Source: Pseudomonadota bacterium (GTDB lineage Bacteria > Pseudomonadota > Gammaproteobacteria > Xanthomonadales > Rhodanobacteraceae). Taken from it: DNA of 12,720 nt. Shown here piece after piece: positions 1-6,827 of the stretch (the stretch's first letter is position 1; every line of letters starts with the position of its first letter). The DNA is taken from positions 1 through 12,720 of the forward strand of contig JAEZQS010000126.1 in assembly GCA_023412995.1 (NCBI GenBank), read 5' to 3'. Below the pieces are notes generated by a model. It was not told where the DNA came from. It worked only from the letters and a program-made list of their open reading frames with translations, and made no database searches. The position numbers and the translations under genes are program-made.

Positions 1-276
1 CAGCAGGCCCTGCTCGCGCTCTTCCTCGAACAGTTTCGTGTGCGGCTTGCCGCTGCGCGCCATCACGCGCCAGTCCATGTGGCGGATCTCGTCGCCGGGC
101 TGGTAGATGCGCGATTCGCGGAAGTCCACCCCGCGCCCGCGCCAGCGCGAGGACACCGCGCCCGAACGCAGCGCGGGGCTGCGCCGGCTGCGGGCGAGGC
201 CGCCACCATGGGCGAGCGCCGCCAGCGCGATCAGCTCATCGAGGGAAACCTGGGTCGGGTGGGCGGGGACGGGCAC
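1..276 (-). CDS. DUF58 family protein, N-terminal part (cut by window edge)
   Basis: Ninety-two codons are visible, running off the low-coordinate edge. The translation contains the DUF58 hallmark: a WRGRGVDF stretch (residues 45-52), then YQPGDEIRHMDWRVMARSG (58-76) and KLFEEERE (81-88). DUF58 proteins sit beside MoxR AAA+ ATPases and are thought to act with them, and with VWA-domain proteins encoded further on, in envelope or metal-related assembly; the substrate is usually unknown. The start is the GTG at 276, the only start codon between the in-frame stop at 301-303 and the conserved region. Its Shine-Dalgarno is weak (AGCAGG about 11 nt upstream). It lies 80 bp after moxR on the same strand and is probably co-transcribed with it. 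The von Willebrand-like region and C-terminus are outside the window. Family assignment is firm; the function is not known. Confidence 0.88.
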   Translation of the reverse strand, partial: MPVPAHPTQVSLDELIALAALAHGGGLARSRRSPALRSGAVSSRWRGRGVDFRESRIYQPGDEIRHMDWRVMARSGKPHTKLFEEEREQGLL

Positions 277-356
277 GGGTCGGCGGCCTGCTGCGGCGGA
301 TCAGCACGTCGCCCGACGTGGCGCGCGCGCGGCAATCCCTTGCGCTCGGCACGGGC

Positions 357-1343
357 TCACGGCAACGGCACCCGCTCGAGCAGCAGGTTGACGACGCGGT
401 CCGCATCGATGCCTTCGGCTTCCGCCTCGTAGGTCAGCAGCACGCGGTGGCGCAGCACGTCCGGCGCGATCGCGTGCACGTCTTCGGGCGTCACGTAGTC
501 GCGCCCGGCCAGCCACGCGTGCGCGCGCGCGCAGCGATCGAGTGCGATCGTGCCGCGCGGGCTGGCGCCATAGGCGATGAAGCGCGAGAGCTCCGCGCCG
601 TGCGCGGCGGGCTCGCGCGTCGCCAGCACCAGTTGCACCAAATACTGCTCCAGCTGCGGCGCGAGGTGCAGCTCCAGAACCTCGCGGCGAGCCTCGAACA
701 CCTGTGCCTGGCTGAGCAGGCGCACCGGCAGCGGCTGCGCCACCAGCGCCTCTCGCGCGCGGGTGCGTGCCAGCTGCAGGATGGCCGCTTCCGCGGCAGC
801 CTTCGGGTACTCGACCTTCACGTGCATGAGGAAGCGGTCGAGCTGCGCCTCGGGCAGAGGGTAGGTTCCCTCCTGTTCGATCGGGTTCTGCGTCGCCATC
901 ACGAGGAACAACGCCGGCAGCGGATAGGTGTCGCGGCCGACGGTGACCTGGCGCTCGCCCATGGCTTCCAGCAGTGCGGACTGCACCTTGGCCGGCGCGC
1001 GGTTGATCTCGTCGGCGAGCAGCAGGTTGTGGAAGATCGGCCCGCGCTGGAACTCGAAGCTGCCTGCCTGCGGGCGGTAGATCTCGGTGCCGGTGAGGTC
1101 GGCCGGCAGCAGGTCGGGCGTGAACTGCACGCGGTGGAAATCGGCTTCGATGCGCGCGGCCAGTTCCTTGATCGCCGTGGTCTTGGCGAGGCCGGGCGCG
1201 CCCTCGACCAGCAGGTGCCCGTCCGCGAGGAGCGCAATCAGCAGCCGGTCGGTCAGCGCCTGCTGGCCGAGGATGCATTGCCCGAGTTCGGCACGCAGGG
1301 CGGAGAAGGCGGCAGCAGACGCGGCGGGTTCAGGCATGTCCAT
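357..1343 (-). CDS. MoxR family AAA+ ATPase
   Basis: A 328-residue protein of the usual MoxR length (about 320-340). Walker A is GAPGLAKT (residues 48-55), Walker B is LLLADE (107-112), and sensor 1 lies in ATQNPIEQEGTYPLPEAQLDRF with N153 and the arginine finger near R170. Sensor 2 falls in GASPRG (R263). MoxR ATPases are chaperone-like enzymes that work with a DUF58 protein and VWA proteins, and the DUF58 gene follows directly. The start at 1343 (MDMPEP) was chosen because the family usually begins shortly before the RAELGQ-type helix; an ATG six bases downstream (1337) is equally possible, and neither has a clear Shine-Dalgarno. A promoter is expected in the 401-bp gap upstream, but I could not identify one. 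The particular MoxR subfamily and client are not determinable from the sequence. Confidence 0.93.
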   Translation of the reverse strand: MDMPEPAASAAAFSALRAELGQCILGQQALTDRLLIALLADGHLLVEGAPGLAKTTAIKELAARIEADFHRVQFTPDLLPADLTGTEIYRPQAGSFEFQRGPIFHNLLLADEINRAPAKVQSALLEAMGERQVTVGRDTYPLPALFLVMATQNPIEQEGTYPLPEAQLDRFLMHVKVEYPKAAAEAAILQLARTRAREALVAQPLPVRLLSQAQVFEARREVLELHLAPQLEQYLVQLVLATREPAAHGAELSRFIAYGASPRGTIALDRCARAHAWLAGRDYVTPEDVHAIAPDVLRHRVLLTYEAEAEGIDADRVVNLLLERVPLP

Positions 1344-1443
1344 GGCTCGCGGAAATCGCTCATCTTCGCACGGGGCGGCGGGCTTTCGACAACGCGGGGC
1401 GGGCAAGGTTTCAGCGGGGTGCCGTAGCAAAGGCGAAAGCGAG

Positions 1444-1690
1444 AAACACCGAGCGCACCGAGCACACCGAGGAAGCAATTCCTTCAGGAGGAGCCCCTCA
1501 TTACGGGGGCAGCGGGTTGGCCTCCTTGGGCGGACAGGCGTCGTCTCCTTCCGTGCCGCGGCGCATCGCGCCCTAACGCGTCCGGCGGACGCTGTCCTTG
1601 CTCCATGCCACGCCCCTGCACTGCCCGGGACCTGGCATCCGATCTTCCAGGTCACGTGCCTTCTTCGTGTTCTTCGTGGTCTTCGTGGTC
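1444..1690. repeat. Element 3: inverted pair of 9-nt tandem arrays with hairpins between
   Basis: On the plus strand, three 9-mers ending in CACCGA (AAACACCGA, GCGCACCGA, GCACACCGA; 1444-1470) face three 9-mers TTCGTGTTC, TTCGTGGTC, TTCGTGGTC (1664-1690). The complement of the second array reads GACCACGAA, so the two arms are related (CACCGA against CACGAA) and inverted. Between them lie inverted repeats GCCCC/GGGGC (1493-1510), GCGTCCGGCGGACGC (1578-1592, near the centre) and GACCTGG/CCAGGTC (1629-1653). The layout resembles the heptad elements around ruvB. Function is unknown; a MITE-like or structured-RNA repeat is inferred. Confidence 0.6.
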
Positions 1691-1718
1691 CAGTCTTGCG
1701 CTCCTGCTTTGGCCAGAA

Positions 1719-1732
1719 GGACGCACCCGTCC
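1719..1732 (-). terminator. Weak terminator-like hairpin after queE
   Basis: On the minus strand GGACG-GGTG-CGTCC forms a perfect 5-bp stem with a 4-nt loop, beginning 12 nt after the queE stop and followed by TTCTGG. The stem is short and the T-tract poor, so this is only a candidate 3' end for the tol-pal-queE transcript. Confidence 0.22.
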
Positions 1733-1744
1733 GTCACCGCCCGC

Positions 1745-2458
1745 TCAGCGGCCGGGTTCGTCGCCCCACAGGAGCTTGTGCAGCTGCAGCTGGAAGCGGA
1801 CGTCGAGCCGGTCGGCGAGGATCCAGTCGGCGAGGTCGCGCGGCGCAACCCGGGCGTGCACGGGCGAAAGCAGGACCTGGCAGCGCGCCGGGATGGCGTG
1901 GCGGCTAATGCAGTCGCGCGCCCACTCGTAGTCGGCGCGGTCGGCGACCACGATCTTCACCTGGTCGTGCGGCAGGAGGTGATCGAGGTTCTCCCAGCGG
2001 TTGCGCGCCACCTCGCCGGAACCGGGGGCCTTGAGGTCGACCACCTTGCGAACGCGCGGGTCGACCGCGGCGATGTCGAGTGCACCGGAAGTTTCCAGCG
2101 ACACCTCGTAGCCGGCATCGCACAGCGCCTGCAGGAGGGGCAGGCAACGCTTCTGTGCCAAGGGTTCGCCACCGGTGACGCAGACGTGCCGCACGCCATG
2201 GCGGGCGATGTCGTCGAGGATTTCGCCCTGGGTGCGCCAGCTACCGCCGTGGAACGCGTAGGCGGTATCGCACCAGTGGCAGCGCAGCGGACAGCCGGTG
2301 AGGCGGATGAAGACGGTGCGCCAGCCGGCGGTGTCGGCCTCGCCCTGCAGCGAATGGAAGATCTCGCTGATGCGCAGGCGCGTTTCCGCCCCGGCCGCCG
2401 ACGGGTCCAGGGCAACGGTGTCGCCGTCCCCCACCGGCGTGGCTGGCGGGGGGGCCAC
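1745..2458 (-). CDS. queE: 7-carboxy-7-deazaguanine synthase (radical SAM)
   Basis: QueE converts 6-carboxy-5,6,7,8-tetrahydropterin to 7-carboxy-7-deazaguanine, the ring-contraction step of queuosine precursor synthesis in the cytoplasm. The 237-residue product has the SAM [4Fe-4S] motif CPLRCHWC (Cys56, Cys60, Cys63; CX3CX2C), preceded by a GWRTVFIRLTG strand, the TGGEPL motif (95-100), a LETSGALD segment (121-128) and the typical QueE C-terminus RFQLQLHKLLW (221-231). The start is taken as GTG 2458, because GAGGG (2467-2471) lies 8 nt upstream and overlaps the cpoB stop; GTG 2434 is an alternative. About 25 residues precede the conserved core, slightly longer than usual. It is the last gene of the tol-pal run, 11 bp after cpoB. 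queC, often adjacent, is not here. Confidence 0.95.
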   Translation of the reverse strand: MAPPPATPVGDGDTVALDPSAAGAETRLRISEIFHSLQGEADTAGWRTVFIRLTGCPLRCHWCDTAYAFHGGSWRTQGEILDDIARHGVRHVCVTGGEPLAQKRCLPLLQALCDAGYEVSLETSGALDIAAVDPRVRKVVDLKAPGSGEVARNRWENLDHLLPHDQVKIVVADRADYEWARDCISRHAIPARCQVLLSPVHARVAPRDLADWILADRLDVRFQLQLHKLLWGDEPGR

Positions 2459-2466
2459 CGGTGGCG

Positions 2467-2471
2467 CCCTC
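2467..2471 (-). promoter_or_regulatory. queE Shine-Dalgarno site
   Basis: GAGGG on the minus strand, 8 nt before GTG 2458 and overlapping the TGA stop of cpoB. It decides the queE start and suggests that queE translation is coupled to cpoB. Confidence 0.6.
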
Positions 2472-3402
2472 AGCGCCGGGTTTCCATCTTCAGCGCACGC
2501 AGGCGGCCTTGCGCCAGGCGCGCGGCGGTGGTGCCGGGCCAGGTCTCGACCACGCGGTTGAGCGTCGCTTCGGCGTCGTCCCACTGCTTGCGCTCGTACT
2601 GGCTGTAACCGACCTTCAGCAGCGCGTCGGCCGCCTTCGGGCTGTCCGGATACCGGTCCAGCAGCGACTGGAATGCCTCTTCGGCAATGTCGTAGTTCTG
2701 CGTGACGTAGTAGGACTCGCCCAGCCAGTACCAGGCATTGGCGGTGAGGTCGCCATCCGGATAGGCGGCGATGAAGGCCTTGAAACGGCGCGCCGATTCG
2801 GCGTAGCGGCCGTCCTTCAGCGCGGCAAATGCCTCGCTGTACGCCGTGCTCTCGGCAGAGGGGTCGCCTGGCGCCGCCGTGTCGGGCGGCAGTGGCGCCG
2901 CATCCGGCGGCAACGCGGCGCGGTCCTCCGGCGTCAGGTCGCCGACGTTGTCGGCGCCAGGCGCATCCTGGAAGCCCTGGTCGCCAGCCGGGGGTGCCGC
3001 GGCGCCGGGATTGCCGAGATCGATGTCGGGCGGCTGGGTGTCGCGCGGCGGCGGCAGCGCCGCGGCGCCCGGCGCGGCGGCAGCCGGCGCATGGCCTTCC
3101 AGACGTCCGATGCGGGAATCGAGGTCGAGATACTGCTCGCGGTTGCGCTGGCGCGCTTCCTCGAGCGCGTGCGTCAGCTCCTCCACCTGGCCCTGCAACG
3201 TCTGCACCTGCGACTGCAGCGCGGAGACGCGGTTGACCAAGTCGACGGCGCCGCCGCTTCCCTGCGCAGCCGACTGCTGCTGTTCGAGGCGGTCGACGCG
3301 CTCGGCCAGCGAAAGCCGCTGCGCCTGCGCGGGGACCGCGGTCACGAGAACGGCGGCCAGCACGGCCGCCGTTCCCAACGCACCTGTCGCCAAGCGCGTC
3401 AT
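2470..3402 (-). CDS. cpoB: Cell division coordinator CpoB (YbgF), Tol-Pal associated
   Basis: This 310-residue periplasmic protein links Tol-Pal outer-membrane constriction to septal peptidoglycan synthesis (known for E. coli CpoB, which binds TolA and regulates PBP1B). An N-terminal signal peptide ends in VPAQA with probable cleavage after residue 27. Residues about 30-102 form a coiled coil (SLAERVDRLEQQQ, then repeating hydrophobics around VNRVSALQSQVQTLQ), matching the YbgF trimerisation region. A Pro/Ala/Asp-rich linker follows (about 104-183), longer than I would expect for E. coli. The C-terminal part (about 186-305) is a set of TPR repeats (AFAALKDGRYAESARRFKAF; WYWLGESYYVTQNYDIAEEAF; ALLKVGYSQYERKQWDDAEA). 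The start ATG 3402 lies 5 nt after the pal stop. Reading upstream in this frame through pal is an open-frame artefact. Confidence 0.94.
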   Translation of the reverse strand: MTRLATGALGTAAVLAAVLVTAVPAQAQRLSLAERVDRLEQQQSAAQGSGGAVDLVNRVSALQSQVQTLQGQVEELTHALEEARQRNREQYLDLDSRIGRLEGHAPAAAAPGAAALPPPRDTQPPDIDLGNPGAAAPPAGDQGFQDAPGADNVGDLTPEDRAALPPDAAPLPPDTAAPGDPSAESTAYSEAFAALKDGRYAESARRFKAFIAAYPDGDLTANAWYWLGESYYVTQNYDIAEEAFQSLLDRYPDSPKAADALLKVGYSQYERKQWDDAEATLNRVVETWPGTTAARLAQGRLRALKMETRR

Positions 3403-3407
3403 CGTGG

Positions 3408-3920
3408 TCACTTCGCGGTGTAGAGGATCTCGACGCGGCGGTTCTTCGACCAGCACGACTCGTCGTGCTGGCGGCAGACCGGGCGCTCTTCGCCGTAGCT
3501 GATCACTTCCAGCTGCGAGGACGAGGCACCGGCAGCGCCGAGCGCCGACTGCACCGCATTGCCACGGCGCTCGCCGAGGCCGAGGTTGTACTCGCGCGAG
3601 CCGCGCTCGTCGGCATTGCCTTCCAGCGAAACGCGCGCATCGGGGAACTGGCGCAGGTATTCGGCATGGCAGGCGACCTGCGCCTGGAACTCGGGCTTGA
3701 TCTCGGTCTGGTCGAGGTCGAAATAGACGACCCGCTGGCGCAGGCAGGAATCGGTATCCAGGCTCTCGCGGGTGTAGCGGCCGGTGGTCTCCATCGACTC
3801 GGTGGAGGTCGCGGGCGCTTCCTCGACCGGCGGCGGAGTCGGCTTGACGGCTTTCTTGGCGCAGGCGGAAACGCCGGCAACCAGCAGGACGGACAGGGCG
3901 ATACGCACGACATTGTTCAT
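3408..3920 (-). CDS. pal: Peptidoglycan-associated lipoprotein Pal
   Basis: Pal is an outer-membrane lipoprotein that binds peptidoglycan and TolB. The 170-residue product has a lipoprotein signal peptide with lipobox VSAC, so the lipidated residue is Cys20; the +2 residue is Ala, consistent with outer-membrane sorting. A Pro/Glu-rich tether (about 26-45) leads to an OmpA-like domain (about 60-168) containing VVYFDLDQTEI and the diaminopimelate-binding signature GNADERGSREYNLGLGERR (101-119). The C-terminal NRRVEILYTAK (160-170) is typical. Cys149 and Cys156 may form a short-range disulfide, with Cys59 and Cys84 a second pair (inference). The start ATG 3920 has a good AAGGGGA Shine-Dalgarno. 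The gene lies 81 bp after tolB. Confidence 0.97.
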   Translation of the reverse strand: MNNVVRIALSVLLVAGVSACAKKAVKPTPPPVEEAPATSTESMETTGRYTRESLDTDSCLRQRVVYFDLDQTEIKPEFQAQVACHAEYLRQFPDARVSLEGNADERGSREYNLGLGERRGNAVQSALGAAGASSSQLEVISYGEERPVCRQHDESCWSKNRRVEILYTAK

Positions 3921-3925
3921 GGTGT

Positions 3926-3939
3926 TCCCCTTGCAAGGG
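3926..3939 (-). promoter_or_regulatory. pal Shine-Dalgarno within a 12-bp palindrome
   Basis: AAGGGGA (3926-3932, minus strand) lies 5-6 nt before the pal ATG. It overlaps the perfect palindrome CCCTTGCAAGGG (3928-3939), so the ribosome site could pair weakly with sequence just upstream of it. Confidence 0.5.
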
Positions 3940-4001
3940 CAGGTTGGAAGGACATGGAACTCAGACGCTCAACGCTTTCGGAACCTTGGCTTCCCCCCAG
4001 C

Positions 4002-5333
4002 TCAGCGCTGGCGGAACGGCCCCCAGGAAGGTTCACGTACATCGCCGCCGGCGAGGCCGAGACGCTGACGAACCCGCCCGTCGGCTGACACTGCATACAG
4101 CACGCCGCGTGAACCTTCGCTGGCGGCATACAGCAGCATGCTTCCGTTGGGAGCAAAACTCGGGGCTTCGTCCTGGCTGCCGGGCGACACCAGCGCACTC
4201 TGGTTGGTGGCCCGATCAAGAACCGCAATACGATACACGTTTCCGTTGCCCTGCACCATGGCGAGCTTGACGCCGCGCGCGTCGACCACGCTCGGGCTGG
4301 CGTTGTACTGGCCCTGGAAGGTGACCCGCGACGGATCGCCGCCGCCGGGCGACATCTGGTAGATCTGCGGCTTGCCCGAGCGGTCGGAGGTGAAGTAGAT
4401 CGACTGCCCGTCGGGCGCCCACTGCGGCTCGGTGTCGATGGCGAAGTGGCGGGTGAGCTGGGTGGTGCTGCGGCTGCCGATGTCGAGCAGGTAGATGTCG
4501 GGATTGCCGCCCTTGGAGAGGCTCACCGCGAGCCGGTTGCCGTCCGGCGAGAAGCTGGGCGCGCTGTTGATGCCGCGACTGCTGGACACCACCTGGCGCG
4601 CGCCGGTGGCGAGGTCCTGCACGTAGATGGCCGAGTTGCCGCTCTCGAACGAGACGTAAGCCAGGCGCCGCCCGTCCGGAGACCACGCCGGCGACAGCAG
4701 CGCCTCGCGCGAGCGCACCACCACCTGCGGGTTGTAGCCGTCCGAATCGGCCACCATCAGGGCGTACTGCTGCGAGGGCGGCGCACCGGTCGCGGTGATG
4801 TAGGCGATGCGGGTCCAGAACGCGCCGCGCACGCCGAGGATCTTCTCGTAGACGATGTCGGCGATCTGGTGCGCCACGTCGCGCAGGCCGCTGCGCTGGC
4901 CGCTGATCGCGCCGTCGGCGAGGCGCTGCTGGCGCGCGACGTCGAACAGCTCGTATTCGACCCGGATCGCGCCGCCACCGGCATCGGACATGCGCCCGAC
5001 GACGAGGAAGTCCTGCTTCAGCAGCCGCCAAGTGGCGAACTTGACCTCGGCCTCGCGCGTCGGGAACTCGACGATGTCGGCCTTCGGCAAGGCGCGGAAC
5101 TGGCCCGAGCGGGCGAGGTCGGCGCGCACGATCTCGCCCGGATTGGCATCGGGCGGCAGGCTGGCGCCCTCGAAGCCGAACGGCACCACCGCGATCGGCA
5201 GCGCCGAGGCGGTGCCGTTGACGATGTCGATGTCCAGCCCCTGCGCATGCGCCGGCGTGCCGGCCAGCCAGCCGGCCAGCGCCAGCACCACGCCCATCAT
5301 CCAAGCCTTGCCTTGCGTCATCGGTTTCATCAT
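4002..5333 (-). CDS. tolB: Tol-Pal system protein TolB
   Basis: A 443-residue periplasmic protein (E. coli TolB is about 430) that binds Pal and is released from it through TolA. The signal peptide ends GTPAHA with cleavage near residue 30. Just after it comes QGLDIDIVNG, the position of the TolA-contacting TolB box, then LPIAVVPFGFEG. The N-terminal domain (about 32-168) is followed by a six-bladed beta-propeller built from TolB repeats: LSPAWSPDGRRLAYVSF, APSFSPDGNRLAVSLS, TEPQWAPDGQSIYFTS, ASPSVVDARGVKLAMV and APSFAPNGSMLLYAAS (about 213-404). The start at 5333 overlaps the tolA stop by ATGA; a second ATG at 5330 and a third at 5321 are alternatives. The overlap implies translational coupling to tolA. 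Confidence 0.97.
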   Translation of the reverse strand: MMKPMTQGKAWMMGVVLALAGWLAGTPAHAQGLDIDIVNGTASALPIAVVPFGFEGASLPPDANPGEIVRADLARSGQFRALPKADIVEFPTREAEVKFATWRLLKQDFLVVGRMSDAGGGAIRVEYELFDVARQQRLADGAISGQRSGLRDVAHQIADIVYEKILGVRGAFWTRIAYITATGAPPSQQYALMVADSDGYNPQVVVRSREALLSPAWSPDGRRLAYVSFESGNSAIYVQDLATGARQVVSSSRGINSAPSFSPDGNRLAVSLSKGGNPDIYLLDIGSRSTTQLTRHFAIDTEPQWAPDGQSIYFTSDRSGKPQIYQMSPGGGDPSRVTFQGQYNASPSVVDARGVKLAMVQGNGNVYRIAVLDRATNQSALVSPGSQDEAPSFAPNGSMLLYAASEGSRGVLYAVSADGRVRQRLGLAGGDVREPSWGPFRQR

Positions 5334-6268
5334 CCGTCGTACTTGAAGTTGAGGTTGATGTTGCGGCTGAACACCTTTTCGTAGCCCTGGTATGGCAACG
5401 GCGCCGCCTTCATCACCGCCTGTTCGATCGAGTTGCGCGTGACGGCGTCGGCGTTGCACGGCGATCCGACCTTGGCGCTGATCACCTCGCCTCCGGGGAT
5501 CTGCGCGATCTGCAGCACGCAGCGCAGGCCTGGCTGCGCGTTGTCGGGGCGGTTCCAGTTCTGCGTCACCGCCGCCTGGATGGCCGCCGCGTAGCGCGCC
5601 ACGAGGTCGTTGTCCGCGCCGCCGGCGCCGGTCTGCGCCTCGCGCGCCTCGTGTTCGGCCTCGGGCGCGCCTTCCGCCTGCGCCTCGCGGTTGCGGTCCT
5701 CCAGCTGCGCCAGGCGCTGCTGCTCGAGCTTCACCTTGCGCTCCGCCGCTTCGCGCTGCTTGCGGATCTCGGCCAGCTGCTTGCGCTGTTCCTCCTTCAG
5801 CCTGCGCTGTTTTTCCTCCTCCAGCAGCACCTGCTTCTGGCGCACGCGTTCTTCCTGCTCGCGCTTTTCGTCGGCGGCCTTCTGCTCGGCCAGGGCCGCG
5901 ATCCGCTCGCGATCCACCTGGTCCTGGCGCTGCACTTCAGTCGGGGTCTGCTCGACGGGCTTCGGTGGTTCCGGTTGGGGTTCGGGTTTGGGCGGCGGCG
6001 CGGGCGGCTCCGGTTCGGGCGCCGGTTTCGGTGGCGCCGGCTTCGGCGGCGCGGGCCGGGGTCGCGTTGCGCCGGGTTTCGCCTTGGGCGCCGCCGTCGG
6101 CCCGACCAGCGTCGCCTCGATCACCGGTCCCGGCATCACCACCGGGCGCGTTTCGTGCGTCCACCACAAGCCCGCCAGCAACGCGAGCAGGCAGGCGACG
6201 TGCAGTCCCAGCGCGAGCGCGAACGCCCGCAGCTTGTCGCCCAGCCCCTCGCCGCGTGCGCCATCCAT
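5330..6268 (-). CDS. tolA: Cell envelope integrity protein TolA
   Basis: TolA couples the TolQR proton motor to TolB and Pal. The 312-residue product has one N-terminal transmembrane helix (about 15-36), a TonB-like Pro/Lys/Glu-rich stretch (about 68-107), a charged alpha-helical domain (about 113-212; much shorter than in E. coli, whose TolA is about 421 residues) and a globular C-terminal domain (about 218-312). Cys250 and Cys271 are placed like the conserved disulfide of TolA domain III. In the membrane helix His23 is present, but the residue four before it is Ala19 where E. coli has Ser18. ATG 6268 lies 4 nt after the tolR stop with AGGAT upstream. The end overlaps tolB by ATGA. Confidence 0.95.
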   Translation of the reverse strand: MDGARGEGLGDKLRAFALALGLHVACLLALLAGLWWTHETRPVVMPGPVIEATLVGPTAAPKAKPGATRPRPAPPKPAPPKPAPEPEPPAPPPKPEPQPEPPKPVEQTPTEVQRQDQVDRERIAALAEQKAADEKREQEERVRQKQVLLEEEKQRRLKEEQRKQLAEIRKQREAAERKVKLEQQRLAQLEDRNREAQAEGAPEAEHEAREAQTGAGGADNDLVARYAAAIQAAVTQNWNRPDNAQPGLRCVLQIAQIPGGEVISAKVGSPCNADAVTRNSIEQAVMKAAPLPYQGYEKVFSRNINLNFKYDG

Positions 6269-6272
6269 GCGC

Positions 6273-6716
6273 TCAGCGATCCTGGCCCTGCACCGGCTGG
6301 CTCATCAGCCCCACCTTCGGGACACCAGCCGACTGCAGCAGCACCATGGCCTGATAGATCGTGCCGTAATCGGCCCGCTGGTCGCCGGCCACGAGTACGG
6401 GAACCTGCGGATTCTGGCGCACGAATGCTGAAATCTTCTTGACCAGCGCGTCCGCTTCGATCGGCTCGCGCTCGCTGGCGCCGAGCGTCAGGAACAATCC
6501 GCCCTGCTCGTCCACGCTCACCACCGCCGGTTCCTTGTCGTTCTGGATCGACCGTGCCTGCGACTGCGGCAGCTGGATGTCCACCCCGAGGTTCAGCAGC
6601 GGCGCCGTCACCATGAAGATGATCAGCAGCACCAGCATCACGTCGATGTAGGGCACCACGTTGATCTCGGCCTTGAGCTTGTGCCTGCGGCGGCGGCTGG
6701 TCGTGCTGGTAGCCAT
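6273..6716 (-). CDS. tolR: Tol-Pal system protein TolR (ExbD family)
   Basis: This inner-membrane subunit of the TolQR proton channel is 147 residues long, the family norm. A basic N-terminal tail (RRRRHKLKAEINVVP) precedes the only transmembrane helix (about 22-42, YIDVMLVLLIIFMVTAPLL); Asp25 is the conserved proton-carrying aspartate (Asp23 in E. coli). The periplasmic ExbD-like domain spans about 60-140. The start ATG 6716 gives the standard N-terminus, but no clear Shine-Dalgarno precedes it. The gene lies 111 bp after tolQ, an unusually wide gap that holds a hairpin, and 4 bp before tolA. Confidence 0.96.
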   Translation of the reverse strand: MATSTTSRRRRHKLKAEINVVPYIDVMLVLLIIFMVTAPLLNLGVDIQLPQSQARSIQNDKEPAVVSVDEQGGLFLTLGASEREPIEADALVKKISAFVRQNPQVPVLVAGDQRADYGTIYQAMVLLQSAGVPKVGLMSQPVQGQDR

Positions 6717-6827
6717 TGCAGAGGAACCGGATGGGAGGAAGGAGGGGCGGCTCAGTGCCGCCCGCTATGGAACGCCGCCGACGGCACAGCGGGGTCGCGC
6801 GGGTGCGCCGCCATCGCGGCGCCGTGG
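6717..6827 (-). promoter_or_regulatory. tolQ-tolR spacer with a GC-rich hairpin (6745-6763)
   Basis: The 111-nt spacer holds GGGCGGC-ACTGA-GCCGCCC on the transcribed strand: a perfect 7-bp stem with a 5-nt loop, 28 nt before the tolR start. The sequence after it is pyrimidine-rich (CTCCTTCCTCCC) but not a T-tract, so a true intrinsic terminator is doubtful. A role in attenuation or in setting TolQ to TolR ratio is inference. Confidence 0.4.

Larger units (their letters stand above)
1344..1744. other. 401-bp gene-free interval between queE and moxR
   Basis: No coding region here is convincing on either strand. It holds a 9-nt tandem-repeat element (1444-1690) with several small inverted repeats, a possible weak terminator for the tol-queE transcript near 1719-1732, and presumably the moxR promoter, which I could not locate. 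No tRNA cloverleaf was seen, although tRNA genes follow cpoB in E. coli. Confidence 0.6.

Noticed and set aside
318..1427. Plus-strand open frame of 369 codons opposite moxR
   Set aside because: Low-complexity Arg/Ala/Gln-rich shadow; the minus strand carries all MoxR motifs.
1344..1744. tRNA genes or a small gene downstream of queE
   Set aside because: No cloverleaf or CCA-bearing acceptor was found, and small open frames there are read from the 9-nt repeats.
3403..3936. Upstream extension of the cpoB frame through pal (488 codons in total)
   Set aside because: The CpoB signal peptide starts at 3402; the upstream part is pal read out of frame.
5334..5459. Upstream extension of the tolB frame into tolA
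   Set aside because: The TolB signal peptide begins at the MMKPMTQ start; the extension is tolA out of frame.
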